Below, one piece after another: positions 1-9,484 of a DNA stretch of 64,000 nucleotides. Under the pieces are notes generated by a model, which saw nothing but the letters and a program-made list of their open reading frames with translations, made no database searches and was not told where the DNA came from. This DNA comes from an uncultured Flavobacteriales bacterium (lineage in GTDB: Bacteria > Bacteroidota > Bacteroidia > Flavobacteriales_G > Salibacteraceae), in contig CALSRO010000005.1 of assembly GCA_943788775.1 (NCBI GenBank), forward strand, positions 496,001-560,000, written 5' to 3'. Numbering within the stretch: position 1 is the stretch's first letter; each line of letters begins with the position of its first letter. Position numbers and translations under genes: made by a program.

Positions 1-762
1 GGCGATATTCCAATCACCACAACTGCGAATCCAGATGGTGGTCAAGGAACATTCAGTCCACAGTTTTTAAACCTTGCCATTGGTTATGCGCGAACATTTT
101 CTAATAGTATACAAGGTGGTGGAGCTATCAGAATAGTAAGTGAATCAATAAACAACGTTGGTGCTACAGGAGTTGCATTGGATGCTGGGATTCGCTACGT
201 CACTGGTGAAAATGATAGAGCAAAGTTTGGTATTGCACTAAGAAATGTTGGTCCTAAATTGCGTTACTCAGGTGATGGTTTGGCTACAACAGTGCTATTA
301 CAGGATGCTGAATTTACTGTGAACCAAAGAGCAGAGGGCTTTGAAATGCCTGCACTCTTGAATATTGGTGCATCTTATGACATTTATTTATTGGCAAACA
401 ATAATAGTGAAGATGGCGAGGCAGAGGAGGAAACGGCTGATGATGCAGCACCATCTGATTATAGACTGACCTTGGCTGGAACTTATACTTCCAATTCGTT
501 TTCACCGGATCAAATTCGAGTTGGAGCAGAGTTTGGTTTCTTGAAATATTTTGCTGTTAGAGGTGGTCTTGTTTACGAGGAAAGCATTTTTTCTGATTTG
601 AGTTCGGGACGATTGAATTCAAACACGGGACCGACTTTGGGTATGTCTCTAATGTTACCATTCAAAAAGAAGAAGGACACTGGTTTTAGTTTTGATTATG
701 GATATCGATTTTCGAATCCACTCGGTGGTACACACAGTGTAGGGTTGCGATTGAGCATCTAA
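1..762 (+). CDS. PorV/PorQ family outer-membrane protein (3' part)
   Basis: The frame is open from the first base of the window, so the N-terminus and signal peptide lie outside it. About 253 residues remain. They show alternating, Gly/aromatic-rich beta-strand sequence typical of the FadL-like barrels of the PorV/PorQ family, which serve type IX secretion in Bacteroidota. A low-complexity acidic loop (many E, D and A residues, about residues 135-150 of the visible part) interrupts the barrel. The C-terminus ends in a hydrophobic strand closing with LRLSI, as outer-membrane barrels do. I recall the order PorV/PorQ family gene-greA-HIT from other Bacteroidota, which supports the call. Whether it is PorV, PorQ or a paralogue cannot be decided from this fragment. 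Confidence 0.7.
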   Translation, partial: GDIPITTTANPDGGQGTFSPQFLNLAIGYARTFSNSIQGGGAIRIVSESINNVGATGVALDAGIRYVTGENDRAKFGIALRNVGPKLRYSGDGLATTVLLQDAEFTVNQRAEGFEMPALLNIGASYDIYLLANNNSEDGEAEEETADDAAPSDYRLTLAGTYTSNSFSPDQIRVGAEFGFLKYFAVRGGLVYEESIFSDLSSGRLNSNTGPTLGMSLMLPFKKKKDTGFSFDYGYRFSNPLGGTHSVGLRLSI

Positions 763-783
763 TTATACAAATACATACATTTG

Positions 784-816
784 GTAAAAGAACCGTCTAA
801 TAGGCGGTTCTTTTAC
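784..816 (+). terminator. Rho-independent terminator, probably bidirectional
   Basis: A perfect 12-bp inverted repeat (GTAAAAGAACCG at 784-795 and CGGTTCTTTTAC at 805-816) with a 9-nt loop and T-rich arms lies between the PorV/PorQ stop codon and greA. The T-run is inside the 3' arm. Confidence 0.75.
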
Positions 817-843
817 GTTATAAAAATTCAATTAATAGTTGAC

Positions 844-1317
844 ATGTCTCAATTAAGGTATTACACAGAAGAAGGTCTTGCAAAGCTTAAGAAAGAATTG
901 CACGAACTAAGGACTGTAGATCGTCCGTCAATTTCTGCTCAAATCGCAGAAGCACGAGATAAAGGTGATTTATCTGAGAATGCTGAATACGATGCGGCCA
1001 AAGAAGCTCAGGGTATGCTTGAGATGAAAATCGCTAAGCTGGAGTCGATTGTAAGCAATGCTAGAATTGTTGATGAAAGTCAGTTAGATAATAAAAAGGC
1101 ATTGATACTTTCTACAGTGAGATTATTGAATCAAAACATGAAGAAAGAGGTGTCTTATACACTGGTTGCTGAGAGCGAAGCTGACCTGAAATCTGGAAAG
1201 ATCAGTATAGAATCTCCAATAGGAAAAGGACTTTTAGGTAAGGAAGTTGGGGATGTAGCGGAAATTGTTGTGCCGAGTGGAGTCTTGAAACTAGAGGTTT
1301 TAGAAATTTCTCGATAA
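844..1317 (+). CDS. greA: Transcription elongation factor GreA
   Basis: GreA binds the RNA polymerase secondary channel and stimulates cleavage of backtracked transcripts. The 157-residue product has the usual length and layout: an N-terminal antiparallel coiled coil (about residues 1-75) and a C-terminal FKBP-like globular domain. The coiled-coil tip carries GDLSENAEYD with D42 and E45, matching the acidic pair needed for cleavage. The ATG at 844 is chosen because the protein then begins right at the family's YYTEEGLAKLKKEL region; an in-frame TTG at 781 would read through the preceding terminator. The HIT gene follows after 3 nt, suggesting one transcript. Confidence 0.96.
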   Translation: MSQLRYYTEEGLAKLKKELHELRTVDRPSISAQIAEARDKGDLSENAEYDAAKEAQGMLEMKIAKLESIVSNARIVDESQLDNKKALILSTVRLLNQNMKKEVSYTLVAESEADLKSGKISIESPIGKGLLGKEVGDVAEIVVPSGVLKLEVLEISR

Positions 1318-2260
<943 letters not shown>

Positions 2261-2283
2261 CTTTGTTCTTTGCTTACAGCTGG

Positions 2284-3336
2284 ATGATAAACAGATTATC
2301 GAATTTACTTCTTGAGATTTTGCTCTCGGTTTTTCCGAGTAAAAGTTCTGAACAGAAAATTGATGGGGGCACTGGCTCATTAGTTTCATGGTTAATCAAG
2401 TTTGGGGCAAGCGCTGCAGTATTAGCGTATATATTTACAAGGCTTGCGAACCATGAAGGAGCCCTAAGTGTCCTAATAAAAAAGCTAGCTAGTTTAGACA
2501 TGCTGAAATTAAGCTTGTTGCTTAGTGCAGGTTCGGTTTGTATGATCCTTAATTGGGGCATCGAGATGTTTAAATGGAACAAGTTGATTAGTCCAAGGCT
2601 CGGTACCTACTGGCCAACCTCTGTTAAAGGTGTGCTGACGGGAACTACCTTCGGTGTTTTTACACCAAATCGAACAGGCGAATTCATTGGTAGAACACTT
2701 GCATTAGGGGCAAGTCAGAGAATTACAGGTGTGATTCTATCCATAGTAAATGGTGTTGCACAAACGATGGCCACCTTGACATTTGGAGTGGTTGGTTTTA
2801 TCTACTTGCTTGAAGTGTTGTCCATAGATTCGATTGGTTTTCTTGCAGTTAGAGTATTGCAAATGCTCCTAATCTCACTCTGGATAACATCACTATTTCT
2901 TTATTTCCGGCTTGAGTATGCTCTTCGATTTTTTCGAAGAGTTTCGTGGTTGAAGAGAATACGAAAACACTTAAAGCACGCTGCTGGGTTGAACGCAGTC
3001 GAATTAAACAACCTATATCTTTTATCCATTTTAAGATTTGCCACTTTTATGGCACAATACTTCATTGTTTTTAGCCTTTTGATTGACTCCCCAAATTGGT
3101 ATGACATTGCAGGTCTTTCTATGGTAACTCTGTTTTCGAGTACCATTCTTTCTTTTGTACCCATTCCTGATGTCTTAATAAAGGAAGCCGTTGCGCTTAG
3201 TTATTTCGCATTGTTTGGTTACGATTTAAGTCTTGTGGCGACTGCTGTTTTAGCTGTGTGGCTCATTAATATTGCTTTACCAGCCATGATTGGTGCTTTT
3301 ATCCTTTTTACCTACAGGATTTTTAAACCAGCATGA
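2284..3336 (+). CDS. UPF0104 / LPG-synthase-TM-like flippase-type membrane protein
   Basis: A polytopic membrane protein of 350 residues from the ATG at 2284 (an upstream in-frame ATG at 2218 lies inside ruvC and adds an unlikely tail). It resembles the membrane part of lysylphosphatidylglycerol synthases (UPF0104 family), with about eight hydrophobic segments, the TPNRTGEF motif (about residues 133-140) and the late PIPDVLIKEA segment typical of that fold. No aminoacyltransferase domain is attached, so a stand-alone role in lipid or lipid-linked sugar handling is likelier than aminoacylation. The stop overlaps the next glycosyltransferase by 4 bp (ATGA), implying co-translation and a joint role in making a glycolipid or polysaccharide. 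Confidence 0.75.
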   Translation: MINRLSNLLLEILLSVFPSKSSEQKIDGGTGSLVSWLIKFGASAAVLAYIFTRLANHEGALSVLIKKLASLDMLKLSLLLSAGSVCMILNWGIEMFKWNKLISPRLGTYWPTSVKGVLTGTTFGVFTPNRTGEFIGRTLALGASQRITGVILSIVNGVAQTMATLTFGVVGFIYLLEVLSIDSIGFLAVRVLQMLLISLWITSLFLYFRLEYALRFFRRVSWLKRIRKHLKHAAGLNAVELNNLYLLSILRFATFMAQYFIVFSLLIDSPNWYDIAGLSMVTLFSSTILSFVPIPDVLIKEAVALSYFALFGYDLSLVATAVLAVWLINIALPAMIGAFILFTYRIFKPA

Positions 3337-4430
3337 TTTGGCTTCTGTTTAGTGCACTTCTTGTTTGGAGTGTGATTTTTCTGGTAATTGACAGGAAAAT
3401 GAACGTTTTGGCGGACTCGAAAGATGGCATTTCTGAAAATAAGGTGAGTCTATCCATTGTAGTTTGCATGAGAAATGAGTCTGAGAACATCGTTGCATGC
3501 CTTGATTCAATTGATAGACAAAACTGGTTACCCGCTATTACTCAAATTTTTATTGTAGATGATAATTCAACCGATGATTCATTAGCAAAGGCGTTGGGAT
3601 ACATACCTGATAACTTTAATCTCAAAGTACTACCGCTGACGCAAGGGGAAGGAAAAAAAGTAGCCCTAGCTTATGCCTTGTCGAAAGTTCATAGCGAGTT
3701 CATATATTTTACAGATGCGGATTGCCAACTGCGACCTTCTACGATAGTTCAACTGTACTCCACCTTAAGTCAGAATAAGGCCATGGCCGTTGCGGGGGCA
3801 GTCTGCTTTAGACACGACAATATCCTGACAAAGTGGGTCGCAGCTGAAAATCTCAATAATCAATGTGTGACAGAAGCATTCATTCATTATGGAATCCCAA
3901 TAATGGCTAATGGCGCTAATCTCTTAATTTCAGATCAAGTTAGGGATGTATATGTCGAAAGCTTGAATTCGCCATCTGCGAGTGGTGATGATGTGTTCTT
4001 TGCGCAACGATTAGGAAAGGAATTGTATGTTTCAATGAATTTTGAATCATCCGTGGTTACAAATTCGGAAAAAGGAGTTTCTCGATTCATTCAGCAGAGA
4101 CTACGCTGGGCCTCGAAAACGTCTAAATATCATTCAAGGCTGGCTCAATTTTTTGCTGCAGTGGTGTTTTTAGTCAATGCTCTTTTTGTTTTATCGCTGA
4201 TTGCACTTCCCTTTGTCAACGGGGTTTTTTGGGTGTTTCTGATCTTTTTATTGAAATCCATTATCGAATTTGGATTCCATAAGAAGTGGTTTTATAAGTA
4301 TCGATTTAATCACGATCCAATAACGGCTATTGTACTTTCAATCACCTATCCCTTCTATGTTGTAATAGTTGGTGTATTGGCAATATTGAAAGTTCCGTAC
4401 AATTGGAAAGATCGAGTGTGGAAGGTCTGA
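3333..4430 (+). CDS. Membrane-associated family 2 glycosyltransferase
   Basis: A 365-residue GT2 enzyme: an N-terminal signal-anchor helix (residues 1-20), a GT-A domain with VDDNSTDD (about 75-82), the DxD metal site FTDADCQ (D128, D130), a GDD segment and QQRLRW near residue 252, followed by three C-terminal membrane helices. QxxRW is typical of processive GT2 enzymes such as cellulose, hyaluronan and poly-GlcNAc synthases, though it also occurs in non-processive relatives. It starts inside the stop of the UPF0104 gene, so the two are probably made in step. It is convergent with, and directly abuts, the fatty-acid transporter gene. Sugar donor and acceptor are unknown. Confidence 0.85.
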   Translation: MIWLLFSALLVWSVIFLVIDRKMNVLADSKDGISENKVSLSIVVCMRNESENIVACLDSIDRQNWLPAITQIFIVDDNSTDDSLAKALGYIPDNFNLKVLPLTQGEGKKVALAYALSKVHSEFIYFTDADCQLRPSTIVQLYSTLSQNKAMAVAGAVCFRHDNILTKWVAAENLNNQCVTEAFIHYGIPIMANGANLLISDQVRDVYVESLNSPSASGDDVFFAQRLGKELYVSMNFESSVVTNSEKGVSRFIQQRLRWASKTSKYHSRLAQFFAAVVFLVNALFVLSLIALPFVNGVFWVFLIFLLKSIIEFGFHKKWFYKYRFNHDPITAIVLSITYPFYVVIVGVLAILKVPYNWKDRVWKV

Positions 4431-5804
4431 TTAGATAAGGACGCTAACAGAATATACGATGAAACCCACTAGGAACATTATCAATGTATAAGGTAAGATA
4501 TCTTTCGCTGAAAGCTTTGTAATACCTAATAATGGAAGCGCCCAAAAGGGCTGCAGCATATTGGTTATTTGATCACCATAGGCCAAAGCGAGTATCGCTT
4601 TGTTAAAAGGAACACCCAATTCCATTGCCGCCTTAATTATTATTGGTCCTTGAATCACCCATTGGCCGCCACCACTTGGGACAAATATGTTTACCAATCC
4701 AGCGCTTAAAAATGTGAAAAATGGAAAAGTGCTTTCAGAGCTCATAGATATTAGTAAATCTGACAGGTGACTTACCAATCCACTTTCATTAAACAATCCC
4801 ATTATTCCAAAGTAGAGCGGAAACTGAATCAAAATTCCACTAGCCCCAGAAATGGCACTATCTGTAGCGTTCAGAAATGATAATATGCTTTTGTGAAGAA
4901 ATAAGGCAAGGCCAAATAAGCATAGATTGATATTGTTCGGGTTGAAAAAGCTTAAGAACTCCTCATAATCAATCATTTGATAAACACAAAATATTAGGAA
5001 GCCACCTCCCGCAATTTTTGTGGTCCACGCACTTGAATCCATATATTCTGCACCGATTAAATCTTTGTGAGGTTTGAATTGTGGTTGCTGCCAAGAATCC
5101 AATTGAATGTTGGAAGAGGAGGATATTCTTCCTGTGATGTACAATGCTGTAGGTACGAGGAATAATATAAATATGGAAGTGAGGACGTTCGGAGTACTAA
5201 ATACAGTGGCCTCAAGTCCAATTCGATCAGGCAAATCGACCATTTGTGATGGATTCAATATTCCGCCCATCATTGCATGTAGGTTTTGCGATTCCGCCAC
5301 CTTTATAAGAGCGGAACCAGAAATTCCTCCGTGCCAAATCATTAGAGCCGCGTAACCTGCCGCTCCGATTAATGCATAATTGAGGGGTTTATGGTTCTTG
5401 CTAAATAGTTCACCAACTTTTCTTGCCAGAATAGCACCAAAGATTAATCCTAGTCCCCAGTTAAAAAGACCAACAAACAATGCAGAAAAGCTCACAAGTG
5501 CTGCGGCATTTGCACTATTGTCAATTTTTGAAACAATAAGATTAATAAGCCTTTCTACTGCTGGCGTCAAAGCAAGAACATGGCCAAGTACCAGCATGAG
5601 CATCATTTGCATTGCAAATACTAGCAGATTGGTATTCCACAGTCCTGCCATCCACCAAGAAATGGTGTCGGACGCATCAATTTTTCCTGAATTCAGCCCA
5701 TTAAAGGCTAGTACCCCAATGAAACTTATCAGTGTAAGAATTAGGGCAATACTAAAAGGTGACGGTAAAAATCTTCGAATGAATTTTATATAACCGTCAA
5801 TCAT
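4431..5804 (-). CDS. AtoE-type short-chain fatty acid transporter
   Basis: A 457-residue polytopic inner-membrane protein with 10 or more hydrophobic segments, matching the AtoE/TIGR00366 short-chain fatty acid transporter family in length and in motifs: the start MIDGYIKFIRRFLPSPFS, the WHGGISGSA segment and the late VPSGGGQWVIQGP motif. The family is thought to import acetoacetate, butyrate and similar acids. A fatty-acid oxidation cluster lies in the same window at 57-63 kb, which fits such a diet but is not linked in an operon. It begins 17 bp downstream of the DUF3127 stop on the same strand. Confidence 0.85.
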   Translation of the reverse strand: MIDGYIKFIRRFLPSPFSIALILTLISFIGVLAFNGLNSGKIDASDTISWWMAGLWNTNLLVFAMQMMLMLVLGHVLALTPAVERLINLIVSKIDNSANAAALVSFSALFVGLFNWGLGLIFGAILARKVGELFSKNHKPLNYALIGAAGYAALMIWHGGISGSALIKVAESQNLHAMMGGILNPSQMVDLPDRIGLEATVFSTPNVLTSIFILFLVPTALYITGRISSSSNIQLDSWQQPQFKPHKDLIGAEYMDSSAWTTKIAGGGFLIFCVYQMIDYEEFLSFFNPNNINLCLFGLALFLHKSILSFLNATDSAISGASGILIQFPLYFGIMGLFNESGLVSHLSDLLISMSSESTFPFFTFLSAGLVNIFVPSGGGQWVIQGPIIIKAAMELGVPFNKAILALAYGDQITNMLQPFWALPLLGITKLSAKDILPYTLIMFLVGFIVYSVSVLI

Positions 5805-5821
5805 TTAATTCTGCCTGTACT

Positions 5822-6175
5822 TTAAAATGGAAGATCGTCTTCAACGACTTCGTCTGAGGTTGGTGGCTCATCTGGAAGTCCAACATCGTCCATTGAAGGG
5901 CCTTCAGTGGCAGCTGGGCTCGGTTGCTCTATTCTCCAGGCTTGAAGATTCACAAAGTATTTCCCATTGTACTCATTACCTCGAATATTGAAGTGAACCT
6001 TAATCACATCTCCTGCCTTATAAGCATCTATAATATCAATGCGATCTTTAATTAATTCAAATTTGATATCCTGTGGATACTGCTCCTTTGTAGTAATAAC
6101 AAATTCTCTTTTTTGAAATCCCGAGTTAAACGTTTGGGTATCCAAAATCACTTTTATACTTCCTTCTATGTCCAT
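5822..6175 (-). CDS. DUF3127 OB-fold-like protein with SSB-like acidic tail
   Basis: A 117-residue protein. Residues 1-85 form the DUF3127 domain, a small beta-rich region (QKREFVITTKEQYPQ, then NGKYFVNLQAWRIE) that resembles an OB-fold. Residues 86-117 are a disordered, acidic, Pro-rich tail ending in EDDLPF. The last residues closely match the acidic tip (DDxPF) by which single-stranded DNA-binding protein recruits repair and replication enzymes. Function is not established for the domain. It sits 1 bp after the flavin reductase gene and is presumably co-transcribed with it. Confidence 0.85.
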   Translation of the reverse strand: MDIEGSIKVILDTQTFNSGFQKREFVITTKEQYPQDIKFELIKDRIDIIDAYKAGDVIKVHFNIRGNEYNGKYFVNLQAWRIEQPSPAATEGPSMDDVGLPDEPPTSDEVVEDDLPF

Positions 6176-6176
6176 A

Positions 6177-7067
6177 TTAATTATTGAATGATAATAGGGT
6201 CATCCAAGCTTCTTCAACTTGCCCCTTTTCTAAATATAACTTTGCTAATGCATGTAATTCATTTTCCAATTGCACGCTATCATCTTCGAACTTCACAAAT
6301 ATATCAGCGAGTTCCATTAATCGAAAATCGTTGACGTCCGTTTCATTTGGCAGTGCCTCAATATTTCCAAGCTGTCCCAGATTATTGCCGGTCAAAATGT
6401 TGCTATTCCGAATGTCTTCAGGGATGCTATCTACACCAATTCCAAGTGAAGCTAAAGGTTTGGCTATTTCGAAGAGCGCATTTCCACTTGCCCGAGTATA
6501 CCAATTCGCACCCAGTCGACCAACAAGATCAATTTTATGCTGATCAATTTTTCCATCGTCTCCAAGCACATTGTCATCAATATGTATCATGACAATTTCA
6601 CATATGATTAGGTTGCCGGCTCCACCTTCGTTGCCAAGTTCAACTACCTCACGTACTTTGCATTCAAGCTGAACTGGCGATTCCTTAACTCGAAAGGGTT
6701 TTACAATTTCTGATGCGATAGGTGTTAGCCCTGCTTTCACAAATTCATTCACTCCTTGGGCATATTCCGTGCTTGAGAGTGACATTTGTTCTACAATATT
6801 GTAGTTGACTACGTTGATCACGACTTCATGTGTCAGCTTAACATTTTCATACGTGTGTTTAGTCGTATTGTCTCGTCCTCTCCTCGCTGGTGAAAAGATG
6901 GCTATCGGTGGATTTGCGCTGAATATATTGAAGAAACTATATGGGCTTAGGTTGGGATTTCCTTCTAAGTCCATGGTACTTGCAAATGCGATTGGTCTGG
7001 GGCCAATTGCACCTAATAAGTAACCATGAAGTTTTGGAACAGGCGTTTCGCTTGGATTAATTTTCAT
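6177..7067 (-). CDS. Flavin reductase family protein (FMN-binding split barrel)
   Basis: A 296-residue protein. Residues about 10-200 form the FMN-binding split barrel of the flavin reductase/DIM6 family: PRPIAFASTMD, then NLSPYSFFNIFSANPPIAIFSP, and the following ENVKLTHEVVINV. The C-terminal third (about 205-296) is helical and resembles the extension found on Bacteroidota members. Such enzymes use NAD(P)H to reduce flavin for partner monooxygenases, or act as nitroreductases; no partner gene is adjacent. Upstream is the divergent tRNA-Leu promoter region. Confidence 0.85.
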   Translation of the reverse strand: MKINPSETPVPKLHGYLLGAIGPRPIAFASTMDLEGNPNLSPYSFFNIFSANPPIAIFSPARRGRDNTTKHTYENVKLTHEVVINVVNYNIVEQMSLSSTEYAQGVNEFVKAGLTPIASEIVKPFRVKESPVQLECKVREVVELGNEGGAGNLIICEIVMIHIDDNVLGDDGKIDQHKIDLVGRLGANWYTRASGNALFEIAKPLASLGIGVDSIPEDIRNSNILTGNNLGQLGNIEALPNETDVNDFRLMELADIFVKFEDDSVQLENELHALAKLYLEKGQVEEAWMTLLSFNN

Positions 7068-7108
7068 TGTCTTGAATATGTTACAAAGGTAATTTTCACA
7101 ATGCTTTT

Positions 7109-7143
7109 TTTGGTGATACGAATAATGAATAATTATATCTTTG
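7109..7143 (+). promoter_or_regulatory. Promoter of tRNA-Leu (Bacteroidota type)
   Basis: A TTTG element at 7109-7112 and an exact TAnnTTTG box (TATCTTTG, 7136-7143) are separated by 23 bp, and the box lies 35 bp before the tRNA. This is the -33/-7 form used by the Bacteroidota primary sigma factor. Confidence 0.65.
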
Positions 7144-7178
7144 CGTCCCTTTTTAAGGAAGGGTAGTTCTTTTGTAAT

Positions 7179-7260
7179 GCGGATGTGGCGAAATTGGTAG
7201 ACGCGCTAGATTTAGGATCTAGTGCCGCGAGGCGTGGGGGTTCGAGCCCCTCCATCCGCA
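7179..7260 (+). tRNA. tRNA-Leu (anticodon UAG)
   Basis: An 82-nt class II tRNA. The acceptor stem GCGGATG pairs with CATCCGC (7253-7259), with discriminator A at 7260. The anticodon stem CTAGA/TCTAG encloses the loop TTTAGGA, giving anticodon TAG at 7213-7215, which reads CUN leucine codons. A variable arm (about TGCCGCGAGGCG) and the T-loop TTCGAGC are present. The CCA end is not encoded, as is usual in this phylum. Confidence 0.97.
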
Positions 7261-7345
7261 CATTTGATTGATGTATTTTTTTCGGAGAAATCATCATCAT
7301 ACGATTTAAGGCATTGGCCTAATAGAACATACACTTAAAAAGACT

Positions 7346-7375
7346 AAAAGACCGCCTCAAAAACGGTCTTTTTTA
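7346..7375 (+). terminator. Rho-independent terminator after tRNA-Leu
   Basis: AAAAGACCG (7346-7354) pairs with CGGTCTTTT (7364-7372) around a 9-nt loop and runs into a T-rich tail, 20 bp before tig. It separates the tRNA transcript from the tig-clpP-clpX run, unless it acts as an attenuator for tig. Confidence 0.7.
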
Positions 7376-7394
7376 TTTATAAAATCCACGTAAT

Positions 7395-8801
7395 ATGAAT
7401 GTTACACAAGAGAATATTGATGAGCTTAATGCTCGTGTGAAAATTGAAATCGGTCCAGAAGATTACGAGGGACCAGTAACAAAAATCTTGAATGATTATC
7501 GAAAGAAGATGACTCTTCAAGGATTCCGTCCGGGAAAGGTGCCATTTGGAGTGGCCAAAAAAATGTACGGCAAGGCAGTTTTAGCCGAAGAGCTAAATAA
7601 GATGCTTTCTGAAAATCTTAATGGTCATATTAGAGGAAATGAGTTGGATATTCTTGGTCAGCCATTACCAAACGATCAGGACGACTTGTCTTTAGACTTC
7701 AATCATAAATATGAGTTTACATATGAAGTTGGATTGGCACCAAAGTTCACGGTAGATTTAAGCCCCAAGGACAAGTTCAATAAATACAAAATTGCTGTCG
7801 ACAAGGACCTGATTGATAAATATGTTCGAGATTTTCAAAGAAGATTCGGTAAGTCAGAAGAAGTGGATGTAGTCACCGAGAAGGATATGATCTACGGAAC
7901 TTTCCATGAAGTAGATAAATCAGGAGAGAAGGTAAAAGGAGGGAAACATAACCACAGTACAGTAGTGGTAGAATATGTGGAAAACAAGGATGCTAAAAAG
8001 AAGCTTATTGGCTTAAAGTTGGGAGAAGAGTTACTAGTAGAGCCGAGTAAATTAAGCAAGGGTGATGCCGACCTATCTGCAATGTTGGGAGTTCCAGTGG
8101 CTGAGATAAACGATTATCCAAAGCAATGGTCTTTGACGGTAGATACCATTTACCAGATAGAGCCACATCCACTAGATCAGGAGCTTTTTGATCAAGTGTT
8201 GGGTGCTGGAGCGGCTTCCAACGAAGAAGAGTTTAGAGCCAAAATTTCCGCAGACCTTGAGAAGCAATTGCTAAATGATTCTGACAAAAAATTGAGAAGA
8301 GACATTTCCGATAAGTTGATAGACAAGCTAGAGTTGCAACTTCCTGATGAGTTTTTGAAAAAGTGGTTGTTGTTTAACGGAGCAAATGCTGAGAAGCCAA
8401 TTACTCAAGCAGATATTGATCGAGAATACGCTGATTATAGACGTTACATGCAGTTGCAGATTATCGAGTCAAACATTGCGAAAACCAACGACATAAAAGT
8501 TGAATTTCCTGAGATTCAAGAGAGGGTTAAAGCCAATATCAAAACCCAATTTGCAAGCTTCGGTCAACAGGAAATTGACGATAAAATGCTAGATCAATTT
8601 GCTCAGAACTTTCTTCAAAAAGAGGAAGAAGTGAGGAAGGTGTATGATCAATTATTAGATGAAAAGTTGATGGCTTTTTACAAAGGAAACGTTAAGCTTC
8701 AGGAAAAGGAAGTGTCATTTGACGAATTCGTTAAATTAGCCTCCGCGAAACAAGGCAAAGGGAATTTCCTGGATCAGGTTTCCAACCTTTTAAAATTCTG
8801 A
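7395..8801 (+). CDS. tig: Trigger factor
   Basis: Ribosome-associated chaperone that meets nascent chains at the exit tunnel. The 468-residue product has the N-terminal ribosome-binding domain with the signature GFRPGKVP (about residues 43-50), a central PPIase-like region (about 150-240) that is diverged as in other Bacteroidota, and the long helical C-terminal chaperone domain. ATG at 7395 gives the standard MNVTQEN start. clpP follows after 1 nt and clpX after another 7 nt, the widespread tig-clpP-clpX order that couples folding with proteolysis. Confidence 0.96.
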   Translation: MNVTQENIDELNARVKIEIGPEDYEGPVTKILNDYRKKMTLQGFRPGKVPFGVAKKMYGKAVLAEELNKMLSENLNGHIRGNELDILGQPLPNDQDDLSLDFNHKYEFTYEVGLAPKFTVDLSPKDKFNKYKIAVDKDLIDKYVRDFQRRFGKSEEVDVVTEKDMIYGTFHEVDKSGEKVKGGKHNHSTVVVEYVENKDAKKKLIGLKLGEELLVEPSKLSKGDADLSAMLGVPVAEINDYPKQWSLTVDTIYQIEPHPLDQELFDQVLGAGAASNEEEFRAKISADLEKQLLNDSDKKLRRDISDKLIDKLELQLPDEFLKKWLLFNGANAEKPITQADIDREYADYRRYMQLQIIESNIAKTNDIKVEFPEIQERVKANIKTQFASFGQQEIDDKMLDQFAQNFLQKEEEVRKVYDQLLDEKLMAFYKGNVKLQEKEVSFDEFVKLASAKQGKGNFLDQVSNLLKF

Positions 8802-8802
8802 G

Positions 8803-9477
8803 ATGACAGACGATAAAGAATTCAGAAAATACGCAGTCCATCATATGGGCATGAGCGGTTTATCTGTAGATGAATACATGAAAGCGGCCGCTCCAAGTGG
8901 CATGACCAGAACGGTCATTGAAGAAAGACCAATGCCCTTCAGGGAGGTAGATGTCTTCTCAAGGTTGATGATGGACAGAATTATATTTTTAGGTCTACCC
9001 ATTGATGACTTTATTGCAAATGTGATTCAAGCACAATTATTATTTCTTGAATCGGCAGACTCGGGTAAAGACATTCAAATCTATATCAATAGTCCAGGTG
9101 GGTCTGTTTATGCTGGTTTGGGGATATACGATACAATGCAGTACATAGGCTGTGATGTTGCAACTATTTGTACAGGAATGGCTGCGTCAATGGGAGCTGT
9201 GATTCTTTGTGCTGGCGAAAAAGGTAAAAGAACGGCTCTGAGACACGCGAGAGTAATGATTCACCAACCTATGGGCGGAGTAGGAGGTCAGGCTTCTGAT
9301 ATCATGATTACTGCTGAAGAGATTCAAAAGCTTAAAACTGAACTTTACGATATCATAGCAACTCATTCTGGGCAATCCAAAGAGAAGGTCTGGGATGACA
9401 GCGATCGAGATTATTGGATGCGAGCTGACGAAGCACGTGAATACGGTATGATCGATGAAGTATTAGTTAAAAAATAA
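8803..9477 (+). CDS. clpP: ATP-dependent Clp protease proteolytic subunit ClpP
   Basis: Serine peptidase that forms the two-ring proteolytic barrel. The 224-residue product contains the full triad: S129 in [10 protein letters not shown]154 in MIHQP and D203 in DRDYW. The NSPGGSV motif (96-102) of the oxyanion region is also present. The N-terminus is about 30 residues longer than E. coli ClpP and is likely processed or left disordered. It lies between tig and clpX in one operon. Confidence 0.97.
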   Translation: MTDDKEFRKYAVHHMGMSGLSVDEYMKAAAPSGMTRTVIEERPMPFREVDVFSRLMMDRIIFLGLPIDDFIANVIQAQLLFLESADSGKDIQIYINSPGGSVYAGLGIYDTMQYIGCDVATICTGMAASMGAVILCAGEKGKRTALRHARVMIHQPMGGVGGQASDIMITAEEIQKLKTELYDIIATHSGQSKEKVWDDSDRDYWMRADEAREYGMIDEVLVKK

Positions 9478-9484
9478 TCAATCC

